From a bacterium (GTDB lineage Bacteria; Auribacterota; UBA3054), in NCBI GenBank assembly GCA_017557885.1, contig JAFYXV010000002.1, positions 193,056-257,055 on the forward strand: a DNA stretch of 64,000 nt, in the 5' to 3' direction. This document shows positions 8,150 to 15,582 of this stretch, one piece after another (the stretch's first letter is position 1; every line of letters starts with the position of its first letter). The notes beneath the pieces are model-generated. The model was not told the DNA's origin. It worked only from the letters and a program-made list of their open reading frames with translations, and searched no databases. Position numbers and translations under genes: made by a program.

Positions 8150-9022
8150 ATGAAAAGAGCCGTCATCTTTACCCTGGCGCTTGTCTTCGCCGTGTCTTCT
8201 TTAGCCGCTCCGAAAGAGAAAGAGAAAGAGGAAGCTTGGATCCAGCAGTGCAAAAACTTCAAGGTCTTCGGCATCTCGCTTGGCATGACGCCGGAACAGG
8301 TGCGTCTTGTCTTCCTTAAGGCCCAGAAATCCTCCCTGTATCCCTGGTCGGAAACTACGCCCTACTCTTCGCAGTTCCGCTTCGATACCGATACTAAATA
8401 CGGTCCGCTCGACCAGCCGCTCATGCGTTTTTTGGATTTCGGCTTTGCCCCCGTCATGACAAACGTTCCCCAGCGCTCCCAAATGCGTGTTGTTTATGAC
8501 AACAGTTACGAAGACTCCTATCCGATGAAAGAAGCTCACACCCCCCCTAACGGCACTGTGGAGATCCTGCCGTACATGAATTACAGAGCGACCTTCCATG
8601 ATTACATCGTCACCACGAACACTTCCTTCCTGACAGTCAAAAAACTGAAAGTGCGAGACAGAGCCGACATTAAAGTTTACTTCAACAAGAAGCACAGAGC
8701 GGTGGCCATAGGTGTCGATCTTCTGAACATGAAGGACGAAGATCAGGAAAAAGCGTTCAAATACATGAACGACAATTACAGCAAGCAGGTCAGCCTATCC
8801 GATCAATACAACTTATCATTTGAATGTCCCCAGGCTCCCAACGTTTTCATGCAGTCCTGTTGGACGAACTATTACACCGCGCCTGAAGGACTTGCTTTCA
8901 AAATCGCTCCTCCCCAGTATTTCCGCCGTTGGAAAGGATACAATTTCTACTATCACGAAACGGAGTATTTCAAAGCTCTGGAAGAAAAGAAACAAAAAGA
9001 TCCGCTTTTGCAAGTGCTTTAA
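8150..9022 (+). CDS. Secreted protein, paralogue 1, with BamE-like motif
   Basis: This 290-residue protein has a signal peptide (about 1-19, MKRAVIFTLALVFAVSSLA) and a strong ribosome-binding site (AGGAGGAG). I do not recognise the family. Near residue 40 it carries FGISLGMTPEQVRLVFLKAQ, which resembles the GMTxxQV start of the BamE/SmpA fold. The rest is rich in Tyr, Phe and Asn. It is similar over its whole length to the next gene: shared stretches include PWS-TTPYSS-FRFD, LDFGFAP, a FHDYIV-TNT block, and the ending KDPLL. Both chains carry a DLKVYF/DIKVYF segment near residue 180, typical of an edge strand. Probable periplasmic or outer-membrane-associated role; nothing more can be supported. 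Confidence 0.75.
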   Translation: MKRAVIFTLALVFAVSSLAAPKEKEKEEAWIQQCKNFKVFGISLGMTPEQVRLVFLKAQKSSLYPWSETTPYSSQFRFDTDTKYGPLDQPLMRFLDFGFAPVMTNVPQRSQMRVVYDNSYEDSYPMKEAHTPPNGTVEILPYMNYRATFHDYIVTTNTSFLTVKKLKVRDRADIKVYFNKKHRAVAIGVDLLNMKDEDQEKAFKYMNDNYSKQVSLSDQYNLSFECPQAPNVFMQSCWTNYYTAPEGLAFKIAPPQYFRRWKGYNFYYHETEYFKALEEKKQKDPLLQVL

Positions 9023-9042
9023 GTTCGCAGAAAAATACAAAC

Positions 9043-9906
9043 ATGAAGAAAAATATCATTATCGCTTTAGCGCTGCTTTTCTCGCTCTCCCTTTCCGCCG
9101 CGCCAAGAGAAAAAGAAGATGATGCCTGGATCCAAAAATGCAAGAAGCATAAAATCTTCGGCATCTCCATAGGCATGACCGCGGGGCAGGTCCGCTCCGC
9201 CTTTCTGAAGGCCCAAAAAACCACCCTTCTCCCCTGGTCCGCCACCACGCCTTACAGCTCTTATTTCCGTTTTGATATGGATACCGGTTTCGGCCCCTTG
9301 AGCGATCCCCTTGGACGCTTCCTGGACCTGGGCTTCGCCCCCATACCAACCAACACTCCCAAGAAAGCCGAAGTCCGCTTCACCTACGACAACCCTTACG
9401 GCAGATCATACCCCATGATCGAGAACCATGACCCGGGCAACGGCACGGAAGAGATACTGCCTTTTATCAACTATTCCGCCAAATTCCACGACTACATCGT
9501 TTACACCAACACGATCTTCCTGAGCAAAAAAACGCTGAAAGTCAGGACCCGCGCGGATCTGAAAGTTTATTTCAACGCCAACAACAGAGTGGTGGCCATA
9601 AACGTGCATTTGTACAACATGCGGGATGAGGACAAGGATGTGGCCTTAAAACAGCTGAACGACAAATACAGCCTCAAGATGGAGCTTAGCGATCTGGACT
9701 ACTACACCTACGAAGTCGTTCCCGCTTCCGGAGTGCTGCTGCAGTCCCATTGGAAAAGCAATTACAACTACAAGCCAACTGACAAGAACGCTCCCCCTCT
9801 CAACAGCCGCCGCTGGGAAGCCGACAACTTCTATTACCACGAGGAGGAATATTTGAAGGCGCTTGCCCAGAAGAAATTAAAGGATCCCCTTTTGGACCTT
9901 CTCTGA
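9043..9906 (+). CDS. Secreted protein, paralogue 2, with BamE-like motif
   Basis: This is the tandem paralogue of the preceding gene (287 residues). The ATG at 9043 opens the signal peptide MKKNIIIALALLFSLSLSAA; a longer upstream frame lacks one. It keeps the block FGISIGMTAGQVRSAFLKAQ and the shared landmarks of paralogue 1, with roughly half of the positions identical by eye. It begins 20 bases after paralogue 1, and its TGA overlaps the ATG of the next gene (TGATG), so all are probably one transcript. Unknown function. Confidence 0.75.
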   Translation: MKKNIIIALALLFSLSLSAAPREKEDDAWIQKCKKHKIFGISIGMTAGQVRSAFLKAQKTTLLPWSATTPYSSYFRFDMDTGFGPLSDPLGRFLDLGFAPIPTNTPKKAEVRFTYDNPYGRSYPMIENHDPGNGTEEILPFINYSAKFHDYIVYTNTIFLSKKTLKVRTRADLKVYFNANNRVVAINVHLYNMRDEDKDVALKQLNDKYSLKMELSDLDYYTYEVVPASGVLLQSHWKSNYNYKPTDKNAPPLNSRRWEADNFYYHEEEYLKALAQKKLKDPLLDLL

Positions 9907-10316
9907 TGAACAAACCGAGAATATATTTAAGCGGCCCCATTATGGACGCCGATCCCCACGGCGCCAGGGAATGGCGCGCCAAAGCCAAGGAGCTTCTCTC
10001 CGGAAATTTCGAGCTTCTCGATCCTATGCGCCGCTCCTTTGTTGACCGCGCCGTGGATTCCGCCAACGAGATCGTGCGCTTCGATCTTCAGGACGTGGAC
10101 GACGCCGACGTCATCCTCGTCAATTACTCCAAGCCCAGCATTGGAACAGCCATGGAGGTTTTCTACGCCGGGCATGTAAAAGACAAATTCATAGTGGCCT
10201 TTTCGCCTTTCTCATACAAAGACTGCAGCCCCTGGATGGTCAAATACTGCACCAAGATCCTGCCAAGTTTGGAAGAGGCCGCCCAATACATCAACACTAA
10301 CTTCGTAAAAAAATGA
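9906..10316 (+). CDS. Nucleoside 2-deoxyribosyltransferase-like protein
   Basis: A 136-residue cytosolic protein with the Rossmann-like fold of the nucleoside 2-deoxyribosyltransferase family. Landmarks are the start [13 protein letters not shown], the middle strand [12 protein letters not shown], and the [12 protein letters not shown] helix containing the Glu expected to act as nucleophile. True family members move deoxyribose between bases in nucleotide salvage; others hydrolyse nucleotides or have other N-glycosidase roles, so the substrate is open. It overlaps the secreted paralogue upstream (TGATG) and the nucleotidyltransferase downstream (ATGA). That suggests strict co-expression although the three look functionally unrelated. 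Confidence 0.8.
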   Translation: MNKPRIYLSGPIMDADPHGAREWRAKAKELLSGNFELLDPMRRSFVDRAVDSANEIVRFDLQDVDDADVILVNYSKPSIGTAMEVFYAGHVKDKFIVAFSPFSYKDCSPWMVKYCTKILPSLEEAAQYINTNFVKK

Positions 10317-11032
10317 AAGGAATCGTATTAGCCGGCGGCGCCGGCACCAGGCTTCGCCCCCTGACAACCATAACCTCTAAGCAGCTCCTGCCCGTCTATG
10401 ACAAGCCCATGGTCTATTATCCCCTGCAGACTTTATTGGACGGCGGCATAAAGGAGATCCTCTTCATCGTCGCTCCCGAAAGAGCGGCGGATTTCATGCG
10501 CCTTCTGGGTTCCGGCAAAGACTTCGGCGCGGAGTTCTCCTACAAGATCCAGGACAGGCCCGAGGGCCTCGCCCAGGCCTTCATCATCGGCAGCAACTTC
10601 ATCGGCACCGACGACGTGACCATGATCTTAGGCGACAATATCTTCGTGGGCAACGACAGTTTCCTGCACGATTCCATCAAGACCTTCAGATCCGGCGCGA
10701 GAGTTTTCGCCAAGAGAGTCCCCGATCCCGAGCGTTTCGGCGTGGTGGAATTCGACGAGAAAATGCAGGCTGTCACCATCGAGGAAAAACCCAAATTCCC
10801 CAAGAGCGACTACGCCGTGACGGGCCTCTACATCTACGACAACTCCGTCGTAGAGAGAGCCGCCAATCTCAAACCCAGCGCCCGGGGCGAACTGGAGATC
10901 ACCGATCTCAACAATATCTATCTCAAAGAGAACGCCCTGGACGTCAGCATCTACGATGGCGAATGGCTGGACACCGGAACCTTCGACTCCCTTCTGGACG
11001 CCGGCATCATGATAAGGAAAATGAGAAAATAA
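10313..11032 (+). CDS. rfbA: Glucose-1-phosphate thymidylyltransferase-type sugar nucleotidyltransferase
   Basis: Transfers a nucleotide from (d)NTP to a sugar 1-phosphate, most likely making dTDP-glucose for cell-surface sugars. At 239 residues it is the short form of the RmlA family, lacking the extra C-terminal helices of the 290-residue enzymes. The nucleotide-binding signature [20 protein letters not shown], the acidic metal site ILGDNIF, the EEKP motif and the [15 protein letters not shown] ending are all present. Its ATG overlaps the previous stop. No rfbB, C or D lies next to it. Nucleotide and sugar specificity are inferred from family resemblance. Confidence 0.85.
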   Translation: MKGIVLAGGAGTRLRPLTTITSKQLLPVYDKPMVYYPLQTLLDGGIKEILFIVAPERAADFMRLLGSGKDFGAEFSYKIQDRPEGLAQAFIIGSNFIGTDDVTMILGDNIFVGNDSFLHDSIKTFRSGARVFAKRVPDPERFGVVEFDEKMQAVTIEEKPKFPKSDYAVTGLYIYDNSVVERAANLKPSARGELEITDLNNIYLKENALDVSIYDGEWLDTGTFDSLLDAGIMIRKMRK

Positions 11033-11061
11033 CAGGCAAAAATTTAAAAGCAAAAGAAAAC

Positions 11062-11092
11062 AAAAAAGCCTTCCGAAGGGAAGGCTTTTTTT
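11062..11092. terminator. Bidirectional terminator between rfbA and xseA
   Basis: AAAAAAGCCTTCC and GGAAGGCTTTTTTT form a hairpin with a four-base loop, with A and T runs on both sides. It can end both converging transcripts; it touches the 3' end of xseA. Confidence 0.85.
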
Positions 11093-12419
11093 ATTGCTCA
11101 TCCAGGACTTTCGCTTTCACCGAGCCGTCGGACATCCTGACAAGGAAGCGGACTTTTTCCTTCAAAGTCTTCGCCGAGGTTATCGCTTCGCCCGCCTCGT
11201 CCTGCACCACCGCATACCCTCTTTTCATAACTGAGAGCGGCCCCAGGGCGCTGAGCATTTCCGAACAATGATCGATCCTGGTCTCGTAACCTTCAAGGAG
11301 CTTATCCGTTCCTTTCCTCAAGGAGTCGTCAAGCTCGTCGACCCGCTGCATCTTGACTTCGACGATATGCGTCGGCTCCCGCAGCGCGTAATGAGTCAGA
11401 CATTTGAGGACCTCCTTCCCTTTGTCGTCGATGGTTTCCTCCATACCGGCCTGCAGGCGGTCATAAAGGTCATCAACCGTGCATTCCCAATCTTCCCTGG
11501 TTTGGACCACCTGTTCCGCCGCGGCGCTGGGGGTTGGCGCCCTCAGGTCCGCCACCAGATCGGCAATAGTCCAGTCGGTCTCGTGCCCCACCGCGGAAAC
11601 CACCGGTATTTTGGAAGCGGCTATGGCTCTCGCCACGCCTTCGTCGTTGAAGCACCAGAGATCCTCCATGCTGCCGCCGCCCCGACCCACGATCAGAACG
11701 TCGATTGGGGTTTCGGGATGCTGCTCATTGTAAAGGTTGCAGTTTTCTATAGCCTCGATAATGGAAGCCGGAGCAGCCTCCCCCTGGACCACAGCCGGCG
11801 CGAAAACCAGCCTGCAGGGGAAGCGGCGGAACAAAACGTTCTTCACATCGCGCAAAACTGATCCGGAAGCCGAAGTGACGAAGCCCACGGTCTTCGGAAA
11901 CACAGGCAGAGGCCGCTTCCTGTCTTCGGAGGTCAGGCCTTCCTCCTCCAGTTTGCGCTTCAGCTGCTCAAACTGCAGCTGCTTGGAACCGAGTCCGCAG
12001 GGCTCCATATCCTCGCAGATTATCTTATATTGTCCACGCGGCGGATAGATATCGATTTTTCCTCTGACGATCACCAAAAGCCCGTTTTCCGGCATGAATT
12101 TTAAACGCCGGTTTGCGCCCCGGAACATGGCGGCGCCGATCTGGGTTTTTTCGTCTTTTAAAGAAAAATAAAAATGACCGGAGGAGGATTGTCTGACAAA
12201 ATCGCTTATCTCCCCCACCACATAAACGTCGAAAAAATTCTCCTCTATCAGGTTGCGAAGTTTATCCGTCAGTTCGCTGACGGTCTGGGGCTTCAAAGGA
12301 TCGTCTTCCGGCTCTGAAGAGATCTCAGGCTCTTTTTCCTCCGGATCCTGATAGGAAAGTTCCCCGGCCTCCTTGAAGAGACCGGGGAACTCGCTTTGAT
12401 ATATTTTTTTCTTCGGCAT
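11091..12419 (-). CDS. xseA: Exodeoxyribonuclease VII large subunit
   Basis: Catalytic subunit of exonuclease VII, which degrades single-stranded DNA into oligonucleotides. The 442 residues fit the family. After an acidic 45-residue lead-in, an N-terminal OB-fold is seen (VYVVGEISDFVRQSSSGHFY, about 69-88). The nuclease region follows, with KTVGFVTSASGSVLRDV, the VLIVGRGGGS motif and the AVGHETDWTIADLVADLRAPTPSAAAE block. The C-terminal helical region is coiled. The usual partner xseB is not in the window. It starts 11 bases downstream of the lipoprotein gene stop, so the two share a transcript. Confidence 0.95.
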   Translation of the reverse strand: MPKKKIYQSEFPGLFKEAGELSYQDPEEKEPEISSEPEDDPLKPQTVSELTDKLRNLIEENFFDVYVVGEISDFVRQSSSGHFYFSLKDEKTQIGAAMFRGANRRLKFMPENGLLVIVRGKIDIYPPRGQYKIICEDMEPCGLGSKQLQFEQLKRKLEEEGLTSEDRKRPLPVFPKTVGFVTSASGSVLRDVKNVLFRRFPCRLVFAPAVVQGEAAPASIIEAIENCNLYNEQHPETPIDVLIVGRGGGSMEDLWCFNDEGVARAIAASKIPVVSAVGHETDWTIADLVADLRAPTPSAAAEQVVQTREDWECTVDDLYDRLQAGMEETIDDKGKEVLKCLTHYALREPTHIVEVKMQRVDELDDSLRKGTDKLLEGYETRIDHCSEMLSALGPLSVMKRGYAVVQDEAGEAITSAKTLKEKVRFLVRMSDGSVKAKVLDEQ

Positions 12420-12430
12420 AAAGCCTGATT

Positions 12431-13642
12431 TTAGTTCACGGTCTGCATTTCGATGACCAGCTGCCCGTTGCTCTTTTTGATGGGGCTCGTTTGGGGAGCG
12501 GCGGGCTGAGCGGGAGCGGCGGGAGCCGTCTGCTGGGGAGCGGTCACCTGAACTTCCATCACCTGCTGAGACTGAGGAGTGACGGTCACTTTGTTCTCAA
12601 TGCTGAAGGTGGGGGCGGCGGGCTGGGTCGGCTGAGCGATCTGGGCAGGTTCCTCTTTCTCAACCACGACTTCCCTCTCCTGGATCTGCACGAAGCCTTC
12701 TCCGTTGAGGCTGTCCAGTTCCATCTGGGCGGCGGACAAAGCGTCCGCTTTTTCCTGGGCTTCCCTGGCGGCGGCCTTGGCGGCTCTGGCGGAGGCCTGA
12801 GCGGCTTCCTGAGCTTCCTGGGCGGCCTTTCTGGCAGCTTCCACTTTCTTCCGGGCGGCCACGCGGCTGTCGGCTTCAGGATCCTTCCGAGGAACGGCTT
12901 CAGCCTGGAACTGTTCCTCTTCCAGTTCTTTTTCAACTTCCTTCTCTATTTCAGCCGCTTCTTTTTCCGCGGCGGCAAAAGCCTCCTCGTCTCCGAAAGC
13001 GGCTTCTTTTTCAGCCTTGGCGGCCTTGGCGGCCTTGGCGGCTTTCTTTTCACGTTCGCGCGCCGCGAACTCTTCCTGGGCCTTCAGCTGGGCTTCCCTT
13101 TCTTTCTTAAGGGCCGCAGCAGTCTTGAAGGAGGCGACGGCGCTGTCAACCACCGAGGCTTTGACTTCCGCGGCCTGGCTGGTCAGCGCGGAGAAATCCA
13201 GGGAGTAGATGTTGTTGTCGTCGCAGATGAAATAACCGAAGTGCGTGACGTCGGCGGTCATCAAAGGATTATCCGTGCCGCTCTCGCGTCCCTTCCAGGC
13301 GTAAGCGACGGCGGGCTCGCCGGAGATCTCGCCCAGCCTCGGTTCGCCCAAGAGGGCGCCGCGGCCTTCCAGGCTGTCTTTCAGTTTGGAGATGATCTCG
13401 ACTTTTTCCATTCCCTTGAAAGGTTTGCGCACGTCAACGCGGAACTGGGATCTGTAGCCGTTTTCCGCCGGAGCCAGAGCCAGCACGCTGTTGGGCATGG
13501 TGTCGTCGCCGGGGACCACGTCCCAGTTTGAGGGCAGTGTGACGGAGCTGCCGTCCGGGAAATTGACGGTCCTCTGGGTGGGAGCGGAGGAGCAGGCGGC
13601 CAAAACCAAAGCCGCCAAGCTGAGGATCAAAAGATTTTTCAT
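12431..13642 (-). CDS. Lipoprotein with long Ala/Glu/Lys helical region
   Basis: The ATG at 13642 opens a lipoprotein signal with lipobox LAAC (Cys17), so the 403-residue precursor is membrane-anchored. Residues 25-170 form a compact domain (PDGSSVTLPSNWDVVPG onward) of a kind often found in bacterial lipoproteins that I cannot name. About residues 175-310 are almost purely Ala, Lys and Glu, a TolA-like long helix or coiled coil. The last 90 residues are Pro/Gln/Ala-rich and end in a short hydrophilic strand. The layout (anchor, globular head, rigid rod, flexible tip) suggests spanning or tethering in the envelope. Function unknown. Confidence 0.75.
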   Translation of the reverse strand: MKNLLILSLAALVLAACSSAPTQRTVNFPDGSSVTLPSNWDVVPGDDTMPNSVLALAPAENGYRSQFRVDVRKPFKGMEKVEIISKLKDSLEGRGALLGEPRLGEISGEPAVAYAWKGRESGTDNPLMTADVTHFGYFICDDNNIYSLDFSALTSQAAEVKASVVDSAVASFKTAAALKKEREAQLKAQEEFAAREREKKAAKAAKAAKAEKEAAFGDEEAFAAAEKEAAEIEKEVEKELEEEQFQAEAVPRKDPEADSRVAARKKVEAARKAAQEAQEAAQASARAAKAAAREAQEKADALSAAQMELDSLNGEGFVQIQEREVVVEKEEPAQIAQPTQPAAPTFSIENKVTVTPQSQQVMEVQVTAPQQTAPAAPAQPAAPQTSPIKKSNGQLVIEMQTVN

Positions 13643-13730
13643 AGTTTTACCCAATGGTTGATTACAATATCCCTTTTATTTTATCAAAAACGCCCGATTT
13701 TATGTCAACAAGAGACCGCAAGAAGAAAAC

Positions 13731-13757
13731 CTAAAAAAAGCAAAAGGCAAGCCTTTT
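13731..13757 (-). terminator. Possible weak terminator after the 13817 gene
   Basis: AAAAGGC and GCCTTTT at 13742-13757 form a short hairpin which, on the minus strand, is followed by a T run at 13733-13739. The stem is short, so confidence is low. Confidence 0.35.
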
Positions 13758-13816
13758 ACGACCCTCCTTGAAGCTGGAGCGAAAAACCGGAAGTAAAAAA
13801 CAAAAAGCGCCCTTTT

Positions 13817-15382
13817 TTATTGAACTAGGAAAACACGAAAACCGAATTCGCTGTAGTTGTTTACTGTATTGCCGTGACTACGGTAAGCAGAGCGGCACTC
13901 GTGGGCGTAACGGTCGATCCAGCTCCCGCCCCGAAGCACACGTTTAATACCATCAGTATTGCCCTTCGGGTCGGTGGCCGGATCACCGTTCCAATCTCCC
14001 CACCAATCCAGGCACCATTCACAAACGTTCCCGTGCATATCGTACAATCCCCAAGCGTTCGGCAGATACGAGCCGACTTTGGTATGAGCAAAGTATTTGC
14101 CATCATCACCTTCATCACCACCGCCATTGTGCCAGTAACGGCCAACCTCAGCCATTTCATCGCATTTTTTATCGTCTGACAGATTCTTCCCGCTGTTCAA
14201 GGCCGTGGTCGTGCCGGCCCTGCAGGCGTATTCCCACTGCGCTTCCGTGGGAAGATCGAAGTTCAAACCGGTCTTGGCGCGCAGAATTCCAAAGAAAGAT
14301 TCCTCGTCAACTTCATTGTTAGCAGGCCAGGCTGCGCCTTTATCCGTTCCGCGCAGCATATTATAGGAGACACGTTCCACAGGGCGTGAATCTCCCTGAT
14401 AATACGCCGGATTGTTTCCCATTATCAGTTCATATTGTTTTTGGGTGACTTCAAACACACCCGCGAAGAAAAGCTTGGTCAAAGTCACTTCGTGCTGGAC
14501 CTCGTTATCATTTCTTCCCAGTTCGTCCTCCGGGCTACCCATTGTGAACTTCCCTGCCTCGACCTTCCTAAGGACCAGCTTCGTGGTCTTGTACTCTTCC
14601 GTCCAGCCGCCTTCGGGAACATCGTCAAGATAGCTTATCGCAAAGCTAGCTGCATTAGTTCCTTCCGAAAGATCGATTACCATGTACAATCTGTTTGTCA
14701 CTACCGGAGGAGGATCTACAGGGGATTCCCCTGTGAATGCCGGTGAAGCGGCGTTGGGAAGAAGCTTGAATGTCGCAGTCGCTTTGCCATTGGCGTTGGC
14801 GGAAAACTTCACTTGCATATCTGCACCTTTATTCGCGTGCTTAAAGTTTTTGCCTTTCATTTCGGGAGTGAAAGTATAAGCTGCGACGCTTCCAGAGCTT
14901 TTTTCGCAGGCCTGGATGTCCAAGACTGTTGCCTTTTGTGTCTTGAAATTATCAATATCTTTCGTATCGATAGTTCCGGAAGATTTCAAAGCCGCTTTGT
15001 CGGGCTTAACGGTTTCTGTACCTATTACAAAAGCAAAATTCTCTGTAACATCCTTTTCCGTCCAGCTGAATTTACCGTTTTTCGATTTGACGGAGATATT
15101 TTGGCTGTCAGACTTCAATCCGAAACCTTTCCCCTTCCCGTCTTCGGGAATCAGCGTCGGGACAGAAAGGTAACTGCCGAGATTGTTGCAGATTGAGACG
15201 CTGGCCTCCCCTTCGGCAAGCGCTTTCATGGCGGTTTCGCTCAGCGTTCCGCTCAGCTTAAGCGTAGTTGAACCATTCACGTATTTTTGGACATTTGCAG
15301 TTTCCTGTGCAACAGCATCGGCTAATGCATCGCCCACCATAAAGAAAACCATTGCCATCAAAAAGAAGCATTTAAGACGCAT
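13817..15382 (-). CDS. Secreted protein with FGE-sulfatase (SUMF1-like) domain, probably non-catalytic
   Basis: This 521-residue protein has a signal peptide (about 1-22). Residues 25 to about 250 are an unrecognised region rich in Lys, Thr and Ser, probably beta-structured. From about 265 to the end is a formylglycine-generating-enzyme-like domain: FTMGSPEDE, EVTQKQYELIMGNNPAY, LPTEAQWEYACRAGT, LYDMHGNVCEWCLDWWGDW and RVLRGGSWIDRYAHECRSAY. In true formylglycine-generating enzymes the last block has Cys in the position just after GGS-(W/Y)-L and again five residues on. Here the first is Asp and only the second Cys remains. So oxidation of sulfatase cysteines is unlikely; a binding role, as in many relatives of this fold, is more plausible. 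No sulfatase gene is in the window. Confidence 0.85.
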   Translation of the reverse strand: MRLKCFFLMAMVFFMVGDALADAVAQETANVQKYVNGSTTLKLSGTLSETAMKALAEGEASVSICNNLGSYLSVPTLIPEDGKGKGFGLKSDSQNISVKSKNGKFSWTEKDVTENFAFVIGTETVKPDKAALKSSGTIDTKDIDNFKTQKATVLDIQACEKSSGSVAAYTFTPEMKGKNFKHANKGADMQVKFSANANGKATATFKLLPNAASPAFTGESPVDPPPVVTNRLYMVIDLSEGTNAASFAISYLDDVPEGGWTEEYKTTKLVLRKVEAGKFTMGSPEDELGRNDNEVQHEVTLTKLFFAGVFEVTQKQYELIMGNNPAYYQGDSRPVERVSYNMLRGTDKGAAWPANNEVDEESFFGILRAKTGLNFDLPTEAQWEYACRAGTTTALNSGKNLSDDKKCDEMAEVGRYWHNGGGDEGDDGKYFAHTKVGSYLPNAWGLYDMHGNVCEWCLDWWGDWNGDPATDPKGNTDGIKRVLRGGSWIDRYAHECRSAYRSHGNTVNNYSEFGFRVFLVQ

Positions 15383-15582
15383 AAGATCCCCGCATGTTGG
15401 TTAAAATTTAACTGACGAAAAAGTTTATCATATTTCCACAAGAAATGTTGCCCACAGAATGTCGAAAAATCATTATATTTAATCAGCCTTAGAGCGGGCT
15501 TCGGCCGTTCTGCAATAATTTACCTGTGTTTTGTTAAAATTAATAGAACCGTTTTTTAATTAACTATTCCCGGAGATAACAA

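Noticed and set aside
13817-15382. Active formylglycine-generating enzyme
   Set aside because: The first catalytic cysteine is replaced by Asp.
15383-15582. Clear divergent promoters between the FGE-like and GH38 genes
   Set aside because: Only weak partial matches to the consensus boxes are seen; nothing worth calling.
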